Origin: Phycisphaerae bacterium
Lineage (GTDB): Bacteria; Chloroflexota; Anaerolineae; 4572-78; J111
Direction: 5' to 3'
DNA length: 64,000 nucleotides
NCBI GenBank assembly: GCA_028285035.1
Contig: JANQQF010000108.1
Span: 1 to 64,000 of the forward strand
Shown: one piece after another, positions 25,331-33,522 of the stretch
Position numbering within the stretch: the stretch's first letter is position 1
Layout: each line of letters starts with the position of its first letter
Notes under the pieces: generated by a model
What the model saw: only the letters and a program-made list of their open reading frames with translations
Databases searched by the model: none
What the model was told of the DNA's origin: nothing
Program-made: the position numbers and the translations under genes

Positions 25331-27284
25331 CTATTGTGAATTTGATATTATGGGCAAATATGTGAAGTCAATATTTAACGCATTTGATATCGTAACAACT
25401 CGTCGATTGCCTGTATCAGCGACAATAATATCTCCATTTGCAATAGCGATGCCACGGGGGCTATTGAATGGCCCAAAGTAATCACTGTTTGGCCCATTGT
25501 ACTGCCGCCACAATTGACCAGAATAATCAATCATTTTTATCAAATGGTTACTTGTGTCTGATACAATGATCAGGTTAGTCCCGTCTGATGCAACGCCAAC
25601 CGCGACGTCTCTGGGCTGGTTAAAGGCTTGGGTGAGATTTTTGATAAATGTGAATTTATCTCCGTCGAAGTTTAGTATTTGTAGCCGATTATTACTTGTA
25701 TCAGCCACAATGACATCACCCGAGCCATCAACTGTAACCCCTTGTGGATTCTTAAATTGACCCGAATTACTCCCAAAACTTCCATACGATGTTATGAAAT
25801 TGCCTCCCTGATCAAAGGCCTGTATTCGATGATTCCCACTATCTACAACAAGGATGCGCGGGGGGCAAGGTGGACTTTTACAATTTTTACCCCAGAAGAC
25901 AATGCCAGCTGGGGTATTGAATTGACCGTTACCTGATCCATTTTCCCCAAATTCAAATTCTGGATTTCCCTCCAAATCTAAAACTTTTATCGTATGATTT
26001 TTGCGACTCATCAGAATACGATCAAAAATATCTATATCTAAAAAGCGTATATTATCTAAACCGAGATGGGGACTACCAATATGTTGGTTATATTGATTCT
26101 CGTGATTCAACTCAATTAAACTTTCGGTGTGGCCATCTACAAGAAATCTATGGTTGCTAGGTGTTACAGCAATATCAAAAGGCAGAATGATATCAGGAAC
26201 CCAGACAAAATTACTAAAACCGCTTTCTTTTCCCTGATCATTTATGGCGGTTACTGCAAAAATTCGCCCACCAACATGGCTGCCACTCTGAAAATTAAAT
26301 GTATTTGTGTAACATAATCCTGAAATCAAACTGCTGATTTTTTTGTACTTGAATGTCGGTTGTTCTGCCTTATAGATAAAGTATCCTGATATGTTTTCGG
26401 AGGGGCTAGCCTGCCAACACAATTTTGCTTGATTGCCCTCAACTTGGACAAACATATTTTGACTGGGTAATGGCGCGTTTGGCGTGGGGATGTTTGTGTT
26501 AAGTGTAAAGGTGTGTTTGGTAGTATTGCCTTGCTAATAGGCTAAATTAAAATCTGTGATGTCTAGCCACCAAAATTCTTCGTGATTGTCCTTTTGTAAT
26601 CTCACTAGAAAACGGGTTTCTTTGGCGACAACATCAATAATACCAAAGGGGTTATCTTGCAGAGTGTGGTTTGTTTTTGTTGTGATGCCCCCGTTTGCCG
26701 AGCGATTGGTTAGAAGAAATCGACCATCTGGCCCTGTCGTGCCTGTGATTTCTGGGATATTATCGATACTTGCTTCACCAATCCAGTCAATAGGCCCAGT
26801 GCGTTGGTAAAGATTTACCTGAACGCCGTTTACAGGATTTCCCTGATTATCTAAAATCAATAGGTAATTTTCGTTGGGAACATCAAATTGATATTCACCA
26901 TAATAACCCCGTCGATACCCCTTGGTTGAAGAAATGCCAGCCACACTGTGATCAGCAAATAGCTGGGGAGCATAATCCCCACTCATTATTTTTGGCGAAG
27001 GCCATCTAAATCCAAAATTGCTCGGCTCTCCATGTTGATCCAGGACCTTTACTCGGGTATCAGGAATATTTAGATTGTATAAATCAATTAAACCAACTTG
27101 ATGGCTTAACTCGTGAACCAAAGCTCAGTCGATATCAGAGGCTGAGTCATAACCACCACTGACAAGGCGATAATCCGCATCGATAAACCAACCGCCATCA
27201 TTATTAGAATGTAATGTGAGAGTCTACCCATGCTTTTCCCCTTGAATTTAGCTTTGGTGCGAATTTGATCAATACTTCAGGCAT
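25331..27284 (-). pseudogene. Decayed secreted metalloprotease with Fn3 and NHL repeats
   Basis: Two intact-looking minus-strand frames are parts of one gene. The upstream part holds a zinc-protease motif HELSHQVGLIDLY and a beta-rich domain. The downstream part holds a fibronectin-III-like segment and about five NHL beta-propeller repeats. They are in the same frame and separated by a single TAG (26534-26536), with continuous coding on both sides. Upstream of HELSH a TGA (27125-27127) sits where a Trp would fit. Near 27206 coding passes into another frame (N-terminal piece from about 27284, ...GKAWVDSHITF). Two nonsense codons and a frameshift indicate a pseudogene; no signal peptide remains. 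Confidence 0.75.
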
Positions 27285-27621
27285 CCTGAGTATATCTTAA
27301 ACGGGTTGCTTCTGTCTGTTTTCATGCTGAATTTTGGCTGAGTTTTTCTCGACTGCTCTGGGTGTAATTCTGATTTTATCAGAAGATGCATGTTTCATAA
27401 ATAGAAAAAAATGGAGAGTTTTAGCTCAATTTTAGACGAATATCATCTCTTTTTAGCACCATCATGACATGATTAGACCTGATTTTGTGCTAATCGTGTC
27501 ATGACGACTGCTATTTTTGTTCTGAGTCGCATTTTTGGATAGATAGCAACTTGGATTAATTATTCTTCCACAAGATTAGCACATTTTATCCAAGCACAAA
27601 GATTTGCACTAAAATACAGAA
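27285..27621. other. 337-base AT-rich spacer
   Basis: Apart from possible further relics of the pseudogene's N terminus, I see no gene here. A CACTAAAAT -10-like string ends about ten bases before the transporter ATG (27608-27616), so that mRNA may be almost leaderless. Confidence 0.35.
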
Positions 27622-28845
27622 ATGAGACAAATTACTGCTGATCGACAGCTACCCTTTGCTGAATTCGTAACTCTCATTGCTCTGATGATTGCAATTGTGG
27701 CTTTCTCGACGGATGCGATGTTGCCTGCTATGTCTGAAATTGGGGGTGATCTCGGCGTACAACGTAGTAATGACAATCAACTGATCATTTCCTTACTATT
27801 TCTTGGCTTATCGGTAGGTCAATTAATTTATGGCCCAATCTCTGATAGTGTTGGTCGTAAACCGGCGATTTACGCCGGATTTGGCATATTTATACTGGGC
27901 AGTTTCTTCTCACTTTTTGCTACCAATTTTACGGTGATGCTAGTAGGGCGTGTGTTGCAGGGGGTAGGGGTGGCCGGTCCACGAATTGTAACCGTAGCCT
28001 TGGTGCGGGATCAATATGAAGGACGAGCGATGGCTCGAGTGATGTCTTTTGTGATGGCTGTGTTTATTTTTGTACCAATTATTGCTCCGAGCATTGGACA
28101 AGTGATTTTGTTGTTTTTTCATTGGCGAATGATTTTTGGCCTGTTTATCCTCCAGTCGGTCCTGATTACAATTTGGTTTGCACTTCGTCAGCCTGAAACT
28201 TTGCCCCTTGATCGTCGTATTCCCTTCTCCACGAAGCGCATCTTTGATGGCTTGAAAATCGTATTTGATAATCGTATTGCCGTGGGATATACGATTATAG
28301 CTGGATTAATTACTGGTCCATTTTTGGCCTATCTCAGTACAGCCCCACAAATATTTCAGGAGATTTATGGATTGGGGGCATTGTTTCCTGTTTTCTTTGC
28401 AATCCTTTCCATTGGCTCTGGGGTTGGTTCAATCGTGAATGCACGATTGGTGATGCGTTACGGAATGGAACGTCTCTCAAGTGGGGCTTTGTGGGGAACA
28501 ACCATCGTATCCACCCTCTTTTTTATGGTTGCCCTCATGTTTGCTGGGCAGCCACCCTTGTGGATGGTCATGGTTTATCTTTTGTTGATTTTTCTAGGGA
28601 TCGGTATTTTATTTGGCAACCTCAATGCCTTGGCAATGGAACCACTGGGGCATGTTGCTGGCATTGGGGCTGCCGTTGTTGGATCGGTCACAACGATTAT
28701 TGCAATGTTGCTTGGTATTCTAATTGGTCAGAGCTTTGATCAAACCGTGCTGCCACTGGTTGTTGGCTTTGCTGTGCTTAGCTTTTTGTCCATACTAATG
28801 ATGCAATGGACTAATCGTAAAGATATTGTTGAAAAACCTATTTGA
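27622..28845 (+). CDS. Bcr/CflA-family MFS drug exporter
   Basis: This 407-residue transporter has about twelve membrane helices. The family markers are the N-terminal ALMIAIVAFSTDAMLPAMSEI, the loop 2-3 motif GPISDSVGRKPAIYAG and the TM4-TM5 arginine motif GRVLQGVGVAGPR. Bcr/CflA members export drugs or small metabolites with proton exchange. No ribosome-binding site is visible at ATG 27622, which fits a short leader. It is convergent with the subtilase gene, 27 bases apart. Confidence 0.9.
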   Translation: MRQITADRQLPFAEFVTLIALMIAIVAFSTDAMLPAMSEIGGDLGVQRSNDNQLIISLLFLGLSVGQLIYGPISDSVGRKPAIYAGFGIFILGSFFSLFATNFTVMLVGRVLQGVGVAGPRIVTVALVRDQYEGRAMARVMSFVMAVFIFVPIIAPSIGQVILLFFHWRMIFGLFILQSVLITIWFALRQPETLPLDRRIPFSTKRIFDGLKIVFDNRIAVGYTIIAGLITGPFLAYLSTAPQIFQEIYGLGALFPVFFAILSIGSGVGSIVNARLVMRYGMERLSSGALWGTTIVSTLFFMVALMFAGQPPLWMVMVYLLLIFLGIGILFGNLNALAMEPLGHVAGIGAAVVGSVTTIIAMLLGILIGQSFDQTVLPLVVGFAVLSFLSILMMQWTNRKDIVEKPI

Positions 28846-28872
28846 GACTACTCAATAATATTGCATTGAAAA

Positions 28873-30315
28873 CTACTGGATTGTGAAAATATAATTTGGC
28901 TCAACATAGAGTATGTCCTCTGAGTCTTGAAGCTGCTCAACAAACTCCAACTCTTTTCCATCCGGAACAACAAGTTTTTGTACATCGCTTTGATTTGTCT
29001 GTTGAACTTTGAGCATATTTGAATTTTCCAGACCAAGGCTGTTGATGACTTGATTGATATCACCCTGGGGTTTCAGTTTAATTATGATTTCTCCTGAAAC
29101 ATATGACTCACTTGAAATAGATGTAGGCGTACTATTTAGAGTTACAACAGGCGTTGGGTGCGTTATAATATGACTGGCTGATGTAAGTTCAAGGGCATCG
29201 GCCGCCTGAACTAACCCATAACCTGTCTGTCGGTCCCAACCACTTGTTCCCAAATCTAACGCTGTGTTTTGGAGCTGGACCTTGATTTGGAGAGGAGTTT
29301 GTTCTGGTGTTCGTGATAACAACAAGGCGGCGACACCAGCGACGTGTGGCGAAGCCTGTGAGGTTCCATCAAGCGAGGCATATGATCCCCCAGGGTAGGT
29401 GCTAACAATACTGGATCCAGGGGCTGAGATTTCAACATAATCACCCTCATTAGAGTAGGATGCCTGATTATTACTTGAGTCTGTTGCCGCGACGCCAATC
29501 GCTTTGTCTAAAGCTGCTGGATATGAAGGTTGATCTTGAAAGGTACAGCCATTAAAAAAATAAAAAGCATCCCCACAATTTCCTGCCGCTGTAATGACGA
29601 TCACGCCCTTATTGTAGGCATAATTTACCGCATCTTCGACAAACGCTGAGTTTGATACACTTCCCAAACTCAAATTGATAACATGAGCTCCATTATCTAC
29701 TGCCCAGACAATCCCCTGAGCTACGCTAAGGGTAGTGCCACTTCCACTACTATCTAACACTTTAATTGGCATAATTTTGGCTTCAGGGGCGACACCGATG
29801 ATACCGCCATTATTGCCAGATGCCGCCACAATTCCTGCCACGTGCGTGCCATGACCTTGGTCATCATCTGGGGTACTTGTACCACCAACAAATGTTTGAC
29901 CTGATACTATATTGGCGACCAAATCTGGATGGTCAAGATCTACCCCCGTATCAATCACTGCCACAACAATACCCTGCCCTTTATGGCAGTCCCACGTCTC
30001 GTTGGCTTGAATGGCCGATATATTGTAGCGAAGAAGTTCACTAAAAGTGTACGTCGCGTCGCAAAAATCAAAATAAATAGTTGGCAAAAAAAGCATTGTG
30101 TTTGTTAAAACAGTGGTTGTCGAAGAAGATTGGTAGGCTGTGGTGGCAATTTCATCTGTCAACCCGTTAGAGCTAACCGAATATGTTAGATTTAGTTTTG
30201 CTGATGTCGTTGGTACCGATAGATACTCGAGGAAATAATTTCCCCCACTATAAAATAGGGCAATAATGGTTAGACTAACAACAAGTAATCCTTTGGTAAA
30301 GTAACGATGGTTCAT
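28873..30315 (-). CDS. Secreted subtilisin-family (S8) protease with C-terminal I9-like module
   Basis: This 480-residue protein has an N-terminal signal or anchor (residues 8-24). The catalytic domain (about 110-375) has an intact triad and oxyanion residue: D122 (VIDTGVD), H155 (GHGTHVAG), N246 (AAGN) and S319 (GTSQASPHVAG). Residues 25-105 do not look like a prodomain. Residues 405-478 do: GEIIIKLKPQ at the start and ILYVEPNYIF at the end are classic inhibitor-I9/fervidolysin-type prodomain features, normally found N-terminal. AGGAAATG precedes the ATG. Cleavage in trans or C-terminal inhibition would be expected. Confidence 0.88.
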   Translation of the reverse strand: MNHRYFTKGLLVVSLTIIALFYSGGNYFLEYLSVPTTSAKLNLTYSVSSNGLTDEIATTAYQSSSTTTVLTNTMLFLPTIYFDFCDATYTFSELLRYNISAIQANETWDCHKGQGIVVAVIDTGVDLDHPDLVANIVSGQTFVGGTSTPDDDQGHGTHVAGIVAASGNNGGIIGVAPEAKIMPIKVLDSSGSGTTLSVAQGIVWAVDNGAHVINLSLGSVSNSAFVEDAVNYAYNKGVIVITAAGNCGDAFYFFNGCTFQDQPSYPAALDKAIGVAATDSSNNQASYSNEGDYVEISAPGSSIVSTYPGGSYASLDGTSQASPHVAGVAALLLSRTPEQTPLQIKVQLQNTALDLGTSGWDRQTGYGLVQAADALELTSASHIITHPTPVVTLNSTPTSISSESYVSGEIIIKLKPQGDINQVINSLGLENSNMLKVQQTNQSDVQKLVVPDGKELEFVEQLQDSEDILYVEPNYIFTIQ

Positions 30316-30404
30316 GAGTGTACATTTCCTAGTGATAATAATTGTAAATCGATCTGAAATTAGAAGAACATAACTCTACTAGGGATTATTACATTTTTAC
30401 TTAC

Positions 30405-30450
30405 AAATCTCAAATTTGTGATTTAATTTTAGAACAAGAATTTGAGATTT
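30405..30450. repeat. 12-bp inverted repeat in a divergent spacer
   Basis: AAATCTCAAATT (30405-30416) and AATTTGAGATTT (30439-30450) are perfect reverse complements, about 90 bases upstream of the subtilase start. It may be an operator or a weak terminator for the minus-strand operon above. Confidence 0.4.
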
Positions 30451-30508
30451 TAATGTGTGAATAAGATGCTAACCGATATCTTTTCTCTTGTAAGATTATG
30501 AATATTTC

Positions 30509-30555
30509 AGACCATTCCTAGAGGGTGAATTATTCATGCCCAAGGGAATGGTCTG
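30509..30555 (-). terminator. Possible terminator of the MacB-like operon
   Basis: CAGACCATTCC (30509-30519) and GGAATGGTCTG (30545-30555) form a perfect 11-bp stem just after the PD40 gene stop on the minus strand. The loop is long (25 bases) and the T tract weak, so efficiency is uncertain. Confidence 0.45.
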
Positions 30556-30572
30556 ATTATTACTACCTTGAA

Positions 30573-32027
30573 TTATTGCCAGCTCAACATTCGCTCATCA
30601 ACCCCTGCATAGTTTAAGGGAATGTCATCGATAACCCCGTTGTTGAACATCGGTCTTTGCTCAGATCCATCCGCATTCATCACCCATATCTCCCATTCAC
30701 CCATTCGATCCGTCAGGAAAGCAATTTGGTTACCATCCGGCGACCATGTTGGCGCAGCGTTGTTCCAAGCGGGATTCTCGCTAGGGATGTAACGTAACGC
30801 GCCATCCACCTCAGCCTGAGTCAAAGTGCGCCCCTCTGCTAAAACAGAGAGTGGAGTTTCGGTTAAACGTTGTCGATTGCTACCATCAATGTTCATTGTG
30901 TGGATTTCCCAGTGGTCATTTTGCCAATAGGACACAGCCACAGTCTGGCCATCGGGCGAGATGACTGGCGTGCGATCGTTGAAATCGGTGCTTACAGTTG
31001 TATCAATCCCTGTGGACGTCTCATTTAAGGCGATGCCTCGTTCAGCTTTGTAGATGAGTTGCCCACCCTCAGTTGGATGCCCTGTTGGCCCATAGCTGTA
31101 TCGATCTGAGCCGATGTTGGTCAATGTCCCGGTGCTCAAATCTACCTGCATCAATAACCAATAGGTGTCTGCGGGGAGGGTGTACTCGATGATTGTCCCG
31201 TCTCGTTCAACATTTGTGGCATCTTCTGGAATTGCGAACCCATCGTCACCCAGCTTTAATAAATCTACGCTAAATTCTTGCTCATTCAATCGGCCCCCTT
31301 GTTGATAACTAAAGGTAATCGTTTGTCCATCTGCTGACCAGGTGGGGGATTTCATCTGTCGCCAGCCATGTGTCCAGGCCTGCTCGTTGGTGCCATCGAT
31401 GTTGATGGTGAACAACTCATAACGTGGCTCCCAACGGGTGAAGGCAATTTGGGTGCCGTCTGGTGATAGCTGCGGATCAAGTCCCGTGGTCACCCACTGT
31501 AACCCGGTGCCATCTGCATTGATGCGATAGATATCGCCACCACTACTTGTTTGAAAAACGATGATACCTTCGCCATTTTCGCTCATAGGGCTGACCACTA
31601 CGGTTGGGGCTTCAACAATGATGTTGCTTTCTGTTGAGCCAGTCACTGAGACTAACTCCAATCCTTCTACCTGCCAGCGCCCATTATGTTTGGCACTGTA
31701 TAAAATCAAGGTGCGATCACCTGGTTGAACCACGGCGGTGGTTTGATAGCGAGTCTCACTAACCCAGCCTGTTTCAATGATATTGTAGCTGATCACTGTC
31801 CCTAGCTCAGTGACAATGCCATTGATATTAACCCCCTCGGCCAGATAAAAATTTTGTGTATCTGTTAACTCTGGCCGTACCAACGTCAGCAGGATTCCTG
31901 TACCTGATGCCTTAGCCAATGTTTCGTCTATATCAGGCCCCTGTGCTTGTACCGGCTGTGCCATTGTCCCCCATCCAGTAAGGAATAGGGTCATCATTAG
32001 TGTTATGTAAATTATTGTGCGTTTCAT
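30573..32027 (-). CDS. Secreted PD40/TolB-like beta-propeller protein
   Basis: This 484-residue protein has a Sec signal peptide (residues 1-29, ending AQPVQAQG). Several WD40-like PD40 repeats follow in the C-terminal two thirds, recognisable by the recurrent words SPDGTQIAF, SADGQTITF, SPDGQTVAV and SPDGNQIAF together with INxDGT. Residues 30-170 are a separate beta-rich region. The start is ATG 32027, with GAGGC upstream; a longer frame would run into the adjacent gene. As the last gene of an ABC export operon it may bind or sense the exported molecule outside the membrane. Confidence 0.85.
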   Translation of the reverse strand: MKRTIIYITLMMTLFLTGWGTMAQPVQAQGPDIDETLAKASGTGILLTLVRPELTDTQNFYLAEGVNINGIVTELGTVISYNIIETGWVSETRYQTTAVVQPGDRTLILYSAKHNGRWQVEGLELVSVTGSTESNIIVEAPTVVVSPMSENGEGIIVFQTSSGGDIYRINADGTGLQWVTTGLDPQLSPDGTQIAFTRWEPRYELFTINIDGTNEQAWTHGWRQMKSPTWSADGQTITFSYQQGGRLNEQEFSVDLLKLGDDGFAIPEDATNVERDGTIIEYTLPADTYWLLMQVDLSTGTLTNIGSDRYSYGPTGHPTEGGQLIYKAERGIALNETSTGIDTTVSTDFNDRTPVISPDGQTVAVSYWQNDHWEIHTMNIDGSNRQRLTETPLSVLAEGRTLTQAEVDGALRYIPSENPAWNNAAPTWSPDGNQIAFLTDRMGEWEIWVMNADGSEQRPMFNNGVIDDIPLNYAGVDERMLSWQ

Positions 32028-32046
32028 TGCTATGCCTCGTATTTTC

Positions 32047-33459
32047 CTACAAATCTGGGTTTGCGTCGATATCAACAAAGGCCGTCATTCCCCAGCGCAA
32101 CTTCTCAACTGGACCGTCGACAATGTCAATCACCACAGTGTAGGTTACATCTCCGGCCTTCAATTCTGATTGTGGACTAACACTGATGACTGTACCTGTG
32201 AAGGTTTCGTCTGGCAATGCGTCAATATTGATATCCACATTGCGCCCTAACTTGACTTGTACGACATCGATCTCATTTAAATCATCCGTTTCAATCTGCC
32301 ACTTTGAAATATCCCCCAAAGTGATAGCTGTTGCACTGGCTTGCACCAATTCCCCTTCAGTGAGATCAAGGTTGCCGATGATGCCATCAAAGGAAGCCGT
32401 GAGCTGGGTTTTTTCCAAGGCTAACGCGGCGGTGTCAACCCCGGCCTGGGCTGACTGAATGTTTAATTCTGCTTTACGGACACTGGCTTGGGCTGCTTCA
32501 ATTGAGGCCTGATTGATAGCGATGGTTTCGTCTTTTGGATCAGCAAGAAGCGCAGCCAAGGCAGCTTCGGCTTGAGCCACATCCGCTTGGGTCTGGGCGA
32601 TTTGCTCAGCCGTTGGCCCAGCGAGCGTTCTTTGTAACGCGACTTGTGCCTCATTCAGTTGCGCTTCGGATATAGCAATCTCCTCATCAGTCGGCCCTGC
32701 TATGAGCTTGTCATACGATGCTTTGGCACTTTCATAGTTCAGGGTTGCTTGTTGCAAGGCTACTCCGTAGGGTTCGGCCACCTGTGGATCGCCATAAACG
32801 AAGCGATCATAATCAGCTTGAGCCAAGCGGACATCCGCCTCAGCCTGCAACATCGTGGCCGCAGCAGCGTCAATGTCCTCTTGTCGATTACCCGCCAATA
32901 CCTGGCTGAGGTTGGCTTCAGCCGTTGTGATTTTTGCTCGTGCCTCAGCAACTTCCTCGGCAGTGGCCCCAGCAAGCAGGTCGGCCAGGGTGGCCTCAGC
33001 TTTGGCTAAACTGGCTTCCGACTGGGCGATTTCCTCAGGGGTTGCTCCAGATTTTAACTCGGCCAACTGAGCCTGAGCTTGACTCAAGCTGGCTTGGGCC
33101 TCTATTAAGCTCGCTTCCATATTCGCCAGGGAGATTTCTGCTTCGAGCAAATCAATCTCTTGGCTACGATTATCCACTTCGGCCAACAGATCACCAGCTT
33201 CAACGGATTGCCCTTCTTCTACATTGAGGGCGACGAGTCTGCCCCCGACTTCAAAGGAGAGGTTTGCTGTGTTAACTGGCACCACATAGGCCTCGGCTGA
33301 AACGACGGCCGCTTGACTAATACTTGGTTCTGCCGCCTGAACAACGTCGGTTGCTATACTCTCAGTCGACCCACAGGCCGCTGTACTTCCCAAAATTGTC
33401 ATGGCAACTGCGCCGATGATGATGTTCTTTATGTATTTGTTATTGATTTGAATAGCCAT
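32047..33459 (-). CDS. HlyD/MacA-like periplasmic adaptor lipoprotein
   Basis: This 470-residue protein has a lipoprotein signal (lipobox TAAC, about residue 29). Two lipoyl/barrel-sandwich halves (about 65-95 and 355-385) flank a very long Ala/Glu-rich coiled coil (about 95-345). The coiled coil contains repeats of LAGATAEEVAEA-type segments, about 60 residues each. The C-terminal beta-barrel region ends in MTAFVDID. It links the ABC permease to the outside. The coiled-coil arm is longer than in typical MacA, and the repeats suggest growth by duplication. It sits 63 bases after the permease gene in one operon. Confidence 0.88.
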   Translation of the reverse strand: MAIQINNKYIKNIIIGAVAMTILGSTAACGSTESIATDVVQAAEPSISQAAVVSAEAYVVPVNTANLSFEVGGRLVALNVEEGQSVEAGDLLAEVDNRSQEIDLLEAEISLANMEASLIEAQASLSQAQAQLAELKSGATPEEIAQSEASLAKAEATLADLLAGATAEEVAEARAKITTAEANLSQVLAGNRQEDIDAAAATMLQAEADVRLAQADYDRFVYGDPQVAEPYGVALQQATLNYESAKASYDKLIAGPTDEEIAISEAQLNEAQVALQRTLAGPTAEQIAQTQADVAQAEAALAALLADPKDETIAINQASIEAAQASVRKAELNIQSAQAGVDTAALALEKTQLTASFDGIIGNLDLTEGELVQASATAITLGDISKWQIETDDLNEIDVVQVKLGRNVDINIDALPDETFTGTVISVSPQSELKAGDVTYTVVIDIVDGPVEKLRWGMTAFVDIDANPDL

Positions 33460-33522
33460 AATTTTATCCTCAATTACCTACATTGATTAGTGATTAAATT
33501 TAAGTTGAATGTTGTTTGTTGA

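Noticed and set aside
26534..27127. Stop-codon recoding (TGA as Trp or Sec, TAG as amino acid) in the protease gene
   Set aside because: Other genes here end in TGA or TAG and use TGG for Trp, no SECIS-like hairpin is evident, and a frameshift is also present, so a pseudogene is simpler.
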